Positions 54,215 through 64,000 of a DNA stretch of 64,000 nucleotides are shown here, piece by piece (positions within the stretch are counted from its first letter, which is position 1; every line of letters begins with the position of its first letter). The notes under the pieces are model-generated. The model did no database searches. It saw only the letters and a list, made by a program, of their open reading frames with translations, and had not been told where the DNA came from. The position numbers were made by a program, and so were the translations under genes. The DNA is from Notospermus geniculatus (taxonomy: Eukaryota; Nemertea; Pilidiophora; Heteronemertea; Lineidae), in assembly GCA_002633025.1 (NCBI GenBank), contig NMRB01001057.1, positions 118,254 through 182,253 of the forward strand, given 5' to 3'.

Positions 54215-55568
54215 ATTACTTTTGTGATTTTTTTTCTTTTTTTCTTGATTTTTTTGTTGTATTTTCTTACCTTTTCTTTCAATTTTCTATCGTATGGGAT
54301 GCCTGTTTATCAAGCACTTTTTCAAAAGCAAAAGTGTTTCATCTTTAATACAACATCCAAGTTTGTAGAGGGATGTTTTAAGACTCTTTAACAGTTGATA
54401 TAGAAATATACTCGGAGCTACAGTGGCCCATAATGGTCCCTCCCCCGCCACTGCAAACTGTGTGCGGTGAAGAAAGGAATGACGGCTAAGATATTCCTGA
54501 CTTTCTCAGGATGGTAAAAATATCAAGTGATGTTTCAAAACACACAAATGTTTTTTTGATCAAAAGTGTTACATCTTTATACAACATCCAGGTTTTAGAA
54601 TGATATTTGAAATTACAGTTTTTAAACCTTTTTAATAATTAATAATTAATAGAAATATATCTAAATATAGCTGATCAGTGGTCCTTGCTCGCTCCCTTCG
54701 TCGCCTCATACTGTGTGTGGTGACGAAGGGAGCAAGCGCTAAGGGCCTCTGATATTCACAGGATGGTAAAAATATGAACTGATGTTGTCTACATTGGCCT
54801 TCAAAGTTCACACTGCAAAAATACTACACTTAAAATTTACAAAAAAGTACTTGAACACAAAATCGACGTGAATGAACTCGCCCCTGGAAGGATAAAGTAC
54901 AAGGCATCCACATGTTTTTAGTGCCAAAAACAAAGAGAGATCATGCCGGAAGATTGACATCAGCATTTTTGGCTTTCTGCCGATTCCAAAAGTTAACGAA
55001 CATGCTTTCGTGTCAAAATACAACAATTTTTACCTTTTTTTCTGTACTAATTAGACTTCGCTTTACAAATGTAATACCTTGTGAAAGATGTCAAAAGTAA
55101 TATAAAGGCGAGGATTTTGTTTCGGTATTCGTGACATCCCAGTTTTTAACCCTTTCCCTAACCCGACTATTAACGAAATGATGTTGGTTACATGAAGAGT
55201 GAAACACGTTGCAGGAACCAAGATCGTGAGAGCTAGTAACTTTCATCTGAGTTACCGGTATGAGAGGGATCGTAGTCCCCCGGAGTCTTAAGTCCGTTTT
55301 TATAGTTCAACAGGAACTATGTAGGAAAAATGGCTAAAGAAACCGACACTCCAGCGCAGCCACGAAACTTGCCATACAATTGCAGATTATTGTGTCCCAG
55401 ACTTTCATTCCTGGGACTTTCTCCTCTGATACACCGGTCTGAACGGTTTAGGTGAGGACGAAAACCATTCCGGGGCATTCAAGAAGCAGCAAATTCTGCA
55501 CATCACTTGATTCCCTTTCAGACCAGTTTAAAGTACAGACGCGCATTGTAAAAGGCGCCACACAAATT

Positions 55569-55729
55569 GTTGGTGCAGCCTTAACAGAGGTTTCTATTTA
55601 CCTACTGGTTGTGCCATTACTATGTGTGCCATGTATATAACTTTTATGTCTTTTAATTGTTTTACTCATTGTTTTATTGATTGTTTTACTGATTGTACAC
55701 ACATAGTATAAAGTTTAAATAAATAAATA
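55569..55729 (+). mobile_element. Retroposon 3' fragment with (AAAT)n tail, copy 2 only
   Basis: An insert starting gttggtgcagccttaaca and ending in repeated aaat units, flanked by AAATT on both sides. Copy 1 shows continuous cacaaattacgcagtac. A short 3' fragment with a simple tail and target duplication is typical of a 5'-truncated LINE. Confidence 0.75.
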
Positions 55730-56257
55730 AAATTACGCAGTACAAAAACGCTTCGAAAAAGCATACGCTTCGAAAAAATATTTTCTGGGGAACTCAAGGA
55801 ACAACAAGTGTCGCACACCACTTGATCCCCCCCTGCACACCATTTTAGATAACACACTGTCGACTCGCTGGTCAAAGGTGCGGCACATCATCACCTCGGC
55901 CAGAGCAGTTTCGTCAAAAACGTAACTGGGAATCACGGAGCAGCTAATTTAGACATCACTCGATCTTTCAGGCGAGTTGAGAGAAAAGCGGAATGGGTGA
56001 CCAGGCGGGTAAAGACGCTTCACATTATTACTCCAGCAACTCAAGAAACCCTTCTGGGGAACTCAAGGAGCAGCAGATTCAGCACATCATTAACACGTAA
56101 TCCAACTTTCAGGCCAGTTGAGAGTACAGAGTGGCGACTCACGGAGACCAAGGCGGGTCACGTACCATCCAGTCTCTCCAGAAACCATTCTTGGGAAAAT
56201 AAGGAGTACCTTATTCCCTCCCGCCTGAATTTTATAACTTATTCAAAATTATGTAAT

Positions 56258-56751
56258 ACCATAAAGGAATCAACCATAAAGGTTTAACTGCGAACGATGA
56301 GCTTACTGAGGGAGACACTTCCTTTGTTGCCACCAGATGTCTCTCACTGCCTGAATTTTGGCTTTACGTAATAGGTACGAGCTTCAACTTTTTTTGTGGT
56401 GAAGAGGTACATGAACCTGCCAACATGATGCTTTGAATTCCATTTCTGACGATAACTGAGCTATTTTCAGCACAATTAGTGTTCCATGTACAAATGTACG
56501 TCAGCCTATTCAAATGTACACCGATGACCCTGAACACACATCGTTCGTGGGGTTCTCATTAATTCAGACCTTTTGTATCATAAGATCAACTAGTTGGAAT
56601 TCAACAAAATTTGCAGTGAATGTGCAGAAGGGTCTTGCCTATCATATGGAAACGTCAGAATGCAAATCTGTTGGGTTTTAAAGGGATATTGTCCACATTT
56701 ATAAAATGCTAAATTTGTCAGTTGAACCTTTATGGTTGATTCCTTTATGGT
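56258..56751. mobile_element. 490-bp MITE, copy 2 only, full length
   Basis: Ends accataaaggaatcaaccat and atggttgattcctttatggt, flanked by AAT on both sides (56255-56257, 56752-56754). Inverted relative to the copies at 38.5 and 39.8 kb. Absent at the matching place in copy 1 (near 46540). Confidence 0.85.
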
Positions 56752-57833
56752 AATACATGTAGCTTGTACAAAATTGTGTAATAATTTTGTAACTTATTCA
56801 AAGGTATGAAAATTGACCGACGAAAAGTTACGCAATTTAGGCCTACACGCAAATGTTGGGCAAAACAAGAAAGCGGAATTGGAAAAAAGGAAAAAGTGAA
56901 ATTGGAAAAAACGGAAAACCTACCTTCTGTCAGGACCATTAATGTAAGACACAGGACTACTAAACCAAGGAAAATTGAACTTTGCCACCGCCGTGTCATG
57001 TCTTGTCTTTAGAGTCTTCAGTCCTCCACAAAAATAACGTTTGCCGCGAATTTCTCTACAAATAAATCCTTGCGCACCGTAAGGGTTGCGATAAAGTCAA
57101 ACACAACTTCACTCCGAGATAAGTTATCTCTATCTGACGATGTCTACTTTTCAATCTTGCGAACTTTCTTACGCGAGACCAGAGTGGGTGGCGAGCGATG
57201 TGAACTCCGAGATAGCGATCCGTGATGTAAGCACCGCGATCGTATGTCTGACTGTCTTAAACGAAAAGACTCGTTACTATCGGTGTTTACTCATTGTGTA
57301 GTTTACTTGGCAACTTGCCGTATCTGACGCAAGCTTCACAACGCGGGAATTCCCTACACTTGGAGCGGTTCTCACGTGTACAGTTCATGAGAAGACGGAG
57401 TACGCCGGTAATTAGGCACAGTGGAAACACACATGGTCTGCTGGGCAAGGGGCCGTAGGGCTAACTCGGCGAATCGCCCCTTCAGGAATTGATCGTGTGA
57501 TGGCGTGGAAAACCCTAACATGCCGGGAAGAAAAAAATCTTTGAGTGGCATTTTTGATAGGATGAAAAAACTATATATTGAATTCATTGGTTTCACTGTC
57601 TATAGGAACACAACGTTTCTACCAGTTCTGAGACCGTAAATCTATTTCCAAGATCTCTAAGACCTTTTTATTCCAGAATTATTTTATCGGTTAATGATCT
57701 GTCTCATGTTTTATGGCATTCTGTTTCACTCAGGTACACTTATCTATTACCTGTATTTCTTCCTTTTACCATTTATTCTAAGCAATATTTATGTAAAGTG
57801 CTTTAGATCTTTAGAGCATGTTTTACTTGTATA

Positions 57834-58058
57834 ATATGAAATAGAAATCGGGTTTCTAAGGTGAAAGACATTGCTTCCTACCAGATTCGAACCCACAGAC
57901 CCTCGCATGAGGCATCAATCGCCAGCACTAAGGGGCAGCACGCCTTAAACCACTAGGCCAAATCCCCATCTTCAAAAAAGATGGTTCATTGGCCCGTGTT
58001 TAAACGAGGCGTCCATCAGTACCATGCGAGTAGTCCAAACAATCTCCGAACCCAAAAA
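57834..58058 (-). mobile_element. tRNA-derived SINE, second family, copy 2 only
   Basis: 225 bp flanked by gttttacttgtata at 57820-57833 and 58059-58072. On the minus strand A-box-like tggcctagtgg and a perfect B box gggttcgaatc are present. The close match to 3551-3729 confirms the family. Confidence 0.85.
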
Positions 58059-58256
58059 GTTTTACTTGTATAAAGAGCTGTAAAGAGCTTTAGAGCATGT
58101 TTTACTTGTATAAAGAGCTGTAAAGTGCTTTAGATCTTTAGAGCATGTTTTACTTGTATAAAGAGCTGTAAAGTGCTTTAGAGCTTTAGAGCATGTTTTA
58201 CTTGTATAAAGAGCTGTAAAGAGCTTTAGAGCATGTTTTACTTGTACATGTATAAA
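58059..58256. repeat. Minisatellite, about five units, expanded in copy 2
   Basis: Units of about 40-50 bases: gttttacttgtataaagagc, tgtaaagagctttagagcat. Copy 1 has only one such unit near 47595-47625. Confidence 0.85.
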
Positions 58257-59675
58257 GCACCATAAAATACTGTATTATGAAATTAAATTAAATTAAATTA
58301 AACTTAATTTAATTTTTAATTCAATTCTTCCCTGGTCGTTGACTGGTGTACAAGTCTGGAAGTCTGTATGGAAGGAACTCAGAAGAAGCCTGTTAGAACC
58401 ATAAGCATTAATAGCTTGGATTTTATTGGTTCATGTGCTGGGTTCCTTGCAAGATGCCCAAGCAACATCTGTTGAAAAGTACGAGTGATCACATGTCTTG
58501 TCAGGGCTTCATTTCCTTGTAGTGTTGTGGCTTCCCTTTGCCTGTTCCCAAACACCAAATGAATTTACGTATGATGATAGTCTTTCTTATCAATGCTGTT
58601 CTTTCCTTGCAGCATTGTAACTTCTTCTTCAACTAACTCGCAAACAAATCCGATGCAATACACATACAGTATGGCGATTGACATTCTCTCACAGCTCCCT
58701 TAGTATACTGTGAACTTCTTTGCCCGCTTCCGAGCAAAATGATCCTTGAAATTTACATAGAATCACAGGCCTAGTCAGATCTCCTTTCCTTTGTGGTGTT
58801 GTGGCTGTCTGTTGCCCGCTTCCCAGCCAAAACCGATGAAATTTGCCGATCATCACATGAATAGTCGCATCTGCCTGTTCGTTACATTTCGGATTTCTCT
58901 TCCCTGCTACCCAGTCAAAAGCCGATGAGATCTATGGACAAAGGCAGGTCGTGCCTGGGCTGCCTTTTTTAGTGTTGCATGTTAGCTTTTTGCCTGCTGC
59001 CCAGCCAAAAATAGTTGCCATTTACGTTGACCACAGGCCTTCTCAGAGCTTCATCAGAGCTTCAATGTTTGTTGTATTATGGTTTTTGTTTTGCATGCTT
59101 TCCAGGAAAAAATCCTTCATATTGACCCAAATGACTGGCCTCGTCAAAGCGTCGTTTATTTTTAGTGTGATTTGGTCTTATTTTGCCTTCTTTCCGACAA
59201 AAAACCAAGGAAATAATTTACTCATGATCACAAGCCTTGTCAGTATTACAATTCTTTGTACATGTACTAGTGTTGTGGCACTTTCTTTTGCTTGCTTCCC
59301 AGGAAAATGTCATTTGAAATCTACCACGCCGTGACCACAGCGTTAGAGCTACCCGGTATGTGTACTTATGTAGCATGCATTTTCAGAACATTTTTTCTTC
59401 TTTTGCTTGCTTCCCAGGAAAATGTCCTTCAAATCTACCACGCGGTGACCACAGCGTCAGAGCTACATTTACCCGGTATTTGTACTTATGTAGCATGCAT
59501 TTTCAGAACTTTTTTATTTGTAGCGATAATTTGACTTTATTTTCCTCCTTTAAAAAAACAACGCAATCTACCTGCAATGGCAAGCCTTATCAGCGCTGTT
59601 CATTTTGTGATATTGTGACTTTATCGTCCAAGGTACGCAGCCAGTTGAAATCAACGTACATGTAGAATCAATAGA

Positions 59676-59789
59676 GAGCTTCTGCAAGCGCCCGGTTAGG
59701 CCACACGACTACGTTTATCTATTGTTTGGGTGCACTCACACAATAGATAAACGTCTTCGTAGAGCCTAACCGGGCGCTTGCAGAAGCTC
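59676..59789. mobile_element. 114-bp foldback element, copy 2 only
   Basis: Ends gagcttctgcaagcgcccgg and ccgggcgcttgcagaagctc are exact complements; an inner hairpin pairs acgtttatctattgt with acaatagataaacgt. Confidence 0.88.
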
Positions 59790-60180
59790 ACTACTATCTT
59801 GCCACATCTTCCTTTAGTAAGTAGTTTGTGGCTTTCTTTCCCTGCTTCCCTAAAATCGATGAATTTCCACAGCACCCTCTATTCACGGTGTTACGGATTT
59901 CTTCTGCTTGCTTTCCAATCAAAATCCGATTAAATTTAAGGTTCATAACCAGCCTTGTCATCGGCCTCTTTCTTTGTAATATTAAGTTGTGGCTCACTTA
60001 TGCCTGCTTCACAGCAAAAAATGATATTTACGTAAGATGACAGGCCTTGTCAGCAGTTCCTTTTCTTTAGAGTTACCGGTAGTTTCTTTTGCCTGTTTTT
60101 CAGCAAAAACCGATGAAATTTTCGAACGATGACAGCCTCCATCAGTGCCAGAGTCTTTCTTCTTGTGATGCTGTAACATT

Positions 60181-61518
60181 AGGGAGTTTTCGCAAAATCT
60201 GACGAAAAACGAAGTACGAACTAGAAATTGACTTACCAGTCAATTTTAAGACCGCCCTTGGAAATTGGGATACTAGAGATAGTTGACTTATAGAAAAATA
60301 ATTAGTTGTCCAGTGCAAAGGAATGTAAAGATGGAGGGTTAATGGACGAGCTTCAATAGACAGCATGATCAGGAGGTTAATGATCAACTGGTCATTAAGT
60401 ACGTACACCAAACATGACTACCTTGGCTTAACTGGTCATTAAGTAAGTCACTAGGCCATGGAAATAGGTCAGTTCAAACCTACACTTCATAAGCTTTAGT
60501 TTGATACCAAACATGACTACCTTGGCTTTATTTGGTCATGGAAAGAGGTAACTCAAACCTAAAGCATGTTCCTTGTCTTGTTATTGATACTCCCGGCCAA
60601 AGATGTTTTGTTATTGATACACCCTGTTGTCCCATTTTAAGATAACACCCTGTATATATTCAATTCTTATCAATGAATCCTGCAGAAAGATGTTCCACAC
60701 CAGCCACCTACCACCTAAAGTTGGAAAAAAGTGACTTGAAAAACCTGAAATAGCGCATTTCCTGCTTACGATTTCGACAGCGTGGGAGAGAGTGTTGTCG
60801 AACGGACAGTAGCGCCCCGAGAGTGGAGCGGCAACAACGAGAACCAGTCTAGGTCCCAATGCGCATGCTCATTAAATCTCCACACTCTACAGTTGCGTTT
60901 TGGATGATAGTGCCAAATTGCGCGAAGACGATAGAGGCTTATGCGATAAAACAAATAAATGCATGCAAATTTTCGGACTATTTGTGTACGAATGACCCCA
61001 AGAATCAATAGGGTTCTGTGTAATATGCGTCTCGACACTTCCTGAAAGTTTCGCCGCAATTGAGGTCGAACTTCGTCAGTTATCCAGGCGAAACCACAGA
61101 TTGGATGGAGAGAGAGAAATTCAGTAAAAACAAGGAAGACCGCCCCATTATGGGGGCGGTCTTAAATACGAAATTGGACGTCATATCCATGACGTAATGT
61201 ATTTCAGGAAATGGTTGGTACCACAAATGTCCCTCCTCCCAGTGCGTCTTTTAGCATGCCATGTAAGATCGAAAGAGTTATGGCGCATCTTGAATTTCTA
61301 AATTTCCAATTCGTATCAACGAAGTGGAAACGAAAGATAAAGTTCAAAGTTGAATATACACCGTACCTCTGTCGGTCTAACTTCATACGCTAAAAGACGC
61401 TCTTGCAGCAGGCGATATTTGTGGTACCAACCATTTCCTGAAATACATTACGTCATGGATATGACGTCCAATTTCGTATTTCGTACTTCGTTTTTCGTCA
61501 GATTTGCGAAAACTCCCT
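60181..61518. mobile_element. 1,338-bp composite foldback element, ATT target, copy 2 only
   Basis: Ends agggagttttcgcaaaatct and agatttgcgaaaactccct, with ATT at 60178-60180 and 61519-61521. Copy 1 reads ctgtaacattcttatg with a single ATT. Inside, 61160-61485 folds on itself, and ttaagaccgccc / gggcggtcttaa at 60246 and 61165 bracket a nested insert of about 920 bp. Confidence 0.9.
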
Positions 61519-62828
61519 ATTCTTATGAAAGTTACGCACCAAAAATTCCTTGTTAGCAAGTTGAGCAATAGGTGTCACTACGGCCCACTTCAATGCCTTG
61601 CGGGTCTATTCATGGTTGATTGAGCACCAATCAAGAGAACTTTATTTTGTATTGATCCGTTAGAACTTTGCTGCCATCTTTTGGCCATAAGTGCGACTGA
61701 CTACTCCTATTTGAGTAAACACCAAAGGACTTTTCAGAGCGTTCATTCTTTCTAGTATTATGTTTAAGCTTATCATGCCTGTTTCGAAGCAAAAAACAAT
61801 GCTTTACGAAAGGCCTGGCAGAACCTTCTTTATTTGTAGTGTTGTGGCTTCATTTTGCCTACTTCAGTGCCAAAAAACGATGAAATTCAAGTATGACCAC
61901 AGGTCTTGTGTCACAGCTTTGTTTTGAAGTGTTGAGTCTTTGTTTTGTGTGTTCGCCAGCAACAACCACCAAGAATAAGTATGATCATAGGCCTTGCCAG
62001 AATTTTCTTTCTTTCTATTGTCTTACATTCAAATTCATTGATATCTGCAACATGTCATATTTGTTTAAAAATCAGAATATTCATAATTTTAAGTGTTTTT
62101 ATTACATGTACATCCCAAGGGGACCGTTGCACAGCACATGTGATGTCATAATGTGCTCAATGCATATTTATGAAGGTACAACGAATAGGCCTAGGCAGTC
62201 ACCGTATTAGCTCATTCACTACAAAGGTCGTCAGCCTATTGACACTAGTGACATCACAACTCATGGCAATAGTTTTCATGGATCAATAGAATGTCAGAAG
62301 TTTACAATGAGTGCAGTCTCCCTTTAAAAAACCAATATTTTGGCAACAAGAGAGAATAATGCAATTGCGTTAATATTCAATTTTCAGGTCCCAGGATTGA
62401 AATTTTAGAAGAAATTTTCACCTACCTGGCTTCTTCTAACATCCTATTTTTTAACTATTGCTTGTTTTCTTTGACATCCTGTATAGTAAATCGAAGAAAC
62501 GTGGGGAAATCGACGGTCACAGTGTCGACCTGCGCTTCGTACTCCATCTATCGGTCAAGACAGACATCGATTGTATCTGCAAAAGGAATCAGAGGTCGTT
62601 GTTGCCAAAGGAACACAAAGTACTGAGCTGATGGAGGGGTGTCTCCTGTACCTAAGATGGCGCCTCAATCATCGCCCAGGTTGCGTAGGAAAGCCACCAG
62701 AACGGTTTCCACAGGCGTTACACTGTACATTTATAAAGTTTTTTTTCAGATAGATCTGGGCCAAGGTACAGTCTTTGACAAAAGTTTATCTCCACCGTTA
62801 ATCGTCATAACTTCCTTACAAAGAGAAG

Positions 62829-63033
62829 AAAGGGGCTGTTCGTTTTCGTCACTTGAGGAATCTGAGTTGAGATCCGTGGGAAAACGGCAAAAGTTGCACT
62901 TACAAATTGCTGGGGTTATTTGTTGTGCTGTACAGAATAATCGCTGCAGTTTGCAGCTTCATAGCCTTTTCTGTTTTCCCAAGGATCACAACTCAGATTC
63001 CTCAATTGACGAAACCGAACAGCCCCTTTGATG
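62829..63033. mobile_element. Foldback element, copy 2 counterpart
   Basis: Same arms as 50609-50814 with small differences (gagatccgtggg in place of tgatccttggg). Confidence 0.78.
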
Positions 63034-63117
63034 CAGTTTTCAGTAAATAATACTTAAATCTTTTCTGCATCTTACATACACAAACCTGCTTCTGCAGCAT
63101 CACTCTGACATAAGACA

Positions 63118-63309
63118 AGGTACAAAAAGCACAAAATTGACACACTAAATGATAATAAACAAGAAGTCAATCTCCAGAATTCACGAATTTTCGACCCCAA
63201 CCGGGGTCTTTTTCAAGTGGAACTTTACAATCTGAAACTCTAGAAAAGACTGAGCTGAAACCCGAATGTAGAACTACATAGCCTGTGTAGACAGGACAAA
63301 CAAGCAATA
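63118..63309. mobile_element. 192-bp retroposon with 16-bp target duplication, copy 2 only
   Basis: Flanked by actctgacataagaca at 63102-63117 and 63310-63325; copy 1 has this word once (50885-50900). Contains cgaccccaaccggggtcttt, a short hairpin. No pol III boxes were recognised, so its class is open. Confidence 0.85.
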
Positions 63310-63364
63310 ACTCTGACATAAGACATGCTATATGAAGACAGTATACTACTGTATAATGTACGCG

Positions 63365-64000
63365 TATGCATACGCACTTGAACTTAAATATGACCCTACA
63401 TTTTATTGCTGACAGTGCATTTTTCAGTGAATATTACAACGACACATCCCTCTGGTAGGACACTATTGAACTGTAATATGACGCATAACAAAGACTTCTC
63501 TCGTATAATATTTCAACTAGCTGCACTCAACTTGAACTCAGGTTAAAAAATTGATAACTGACGTCCTAGCGATGTTGTATATCTGAATAATAAATGTAAC
63601 AAGATGATGTAGCATTCTGTGATTTTTTTCAATTATCTCCTCGCTTTGCCTCGGATTACGTCCGCACTGTAATTTGACAAGACAATGAGCTATCATTTTA
63701 TAAGGTGTGGCCCGGAATACCGCCCGTGTTTTGTACATCTAGATCCCATCCTGCAGCACATCACTGCAGGGAGTAATCAACTCAGGTATCACTCCGACTT
63801 CAACACTCGACTCTGACGGCCAACTAGCGTGAAATAACAATGAGAACGGGAGAGTGATCAGTACGTTTGCCATAGGCTGAGAAGTGTCAACCGGGACTAG
63901 CGCTCGTAGACTCGGGACTCAGTCGTTGTGTCGCTCCGGCCGCCGCACTACACTCCACAAACTATTTTAGAGACTAGGGACAAAAGTTGCGGATACTTGT
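63365..64000. other. Unique sequence after the duplication
   Basis: No gene was recognised. The last 200 bases are richer in G and C than what precedes, which could mark the approach to a promoter beyond the window, but no TATA box or start is visible. Confidence 0.3.

Larger units (their letters stand above)
58470..62000. repeat. Degenerate tandem array, copy 2 counterpart with inserts
   Basis: Counterpart of 47850-49830, interrupted by the foldback at 59676-59789 and the large element at 60181-61518. A local extra unit near 59395-59475 (ttgcttgcttcccaggaaaa, gtgaccacagcg) is present only here. Confidence 0.7.
50940..63364. repeat. Large direct duplication, copy 2 (12.4 kb)
   Basis: Same start and end words as copy 1, with the same internal order. 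Its extra length is accounted for by inserts at 51336, 55569, 56258, 57834, 59676, 60181 and 63118 and by a minisatellite expansion at 58059-58256. Confidence 0.93.

Overview
The window is eukaryotic, gene-poor and very rich in small transposable elements. It has spliced genes with GT-AG introns, TATA boxes, AATAAA signals, tRNA-derived SINEs, and a dense population of non-autonomous DNA transposons (MITEs/foldback elements). This suggests a deuterostome invertebrate, most likely a lancelet (Branchiostoma type). That assignment is an inference from overall character; no sequence search was possible.

Region 1-10.6 kb is the only part where I can support genes. Three plus-strand paralogues lie head to tail: A (935-2234, its first exon lies outside the window or is absent), B (5012-7107) and C (8192-10564). 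B and C each have three exons, with both introns in phase 1. Exon 1 encodes a signal peptide. Exons 2 and 3 each encode one compact four-cysteine module of thrombospondin type-1 (TSR) character. The products are secreted, cationic, Trp- and Cys-rich proteins of 106-108 residues. Between A and B the intron ends and the 3' UTR are almost identical while the coding exons are heavily changed at the amino-acid level, which is the most interesting signal in the window.

Region 10.6-38 kb is intergenic or deep intronic. It holds many foldback elements with readable target-site duplications (TTAA, TA, 3 bp and 9 bp), at least three tRNA-derived SINE types, one LINE reverse-transcriptase C-terminal remnant, a mariner-like transposase tail and one 176-base assembly gap. 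Two near-identical segments at 33.8-35.4 kb are joined by a single N.

Region 38.3-40.9 kb is a 1.33 kb direct duplication, also joined by a single N. Region 41.7-63.4 kb is a large direct duplication: copy 1 is 41730-50938 and copy 2 is 50940-63364. Copy 2 is about 3.2 kb longer because it carries at least seven insertions and a minisatellite expansion that copy 1 lacks; several insertions have an exact empty site in copy 1. The copies are either a true segmental duplication or two alleles of a highly heterozygous genome placed in tandem by the assembler. No convincing protein-coding gene was found from 10.6 kb to the end.
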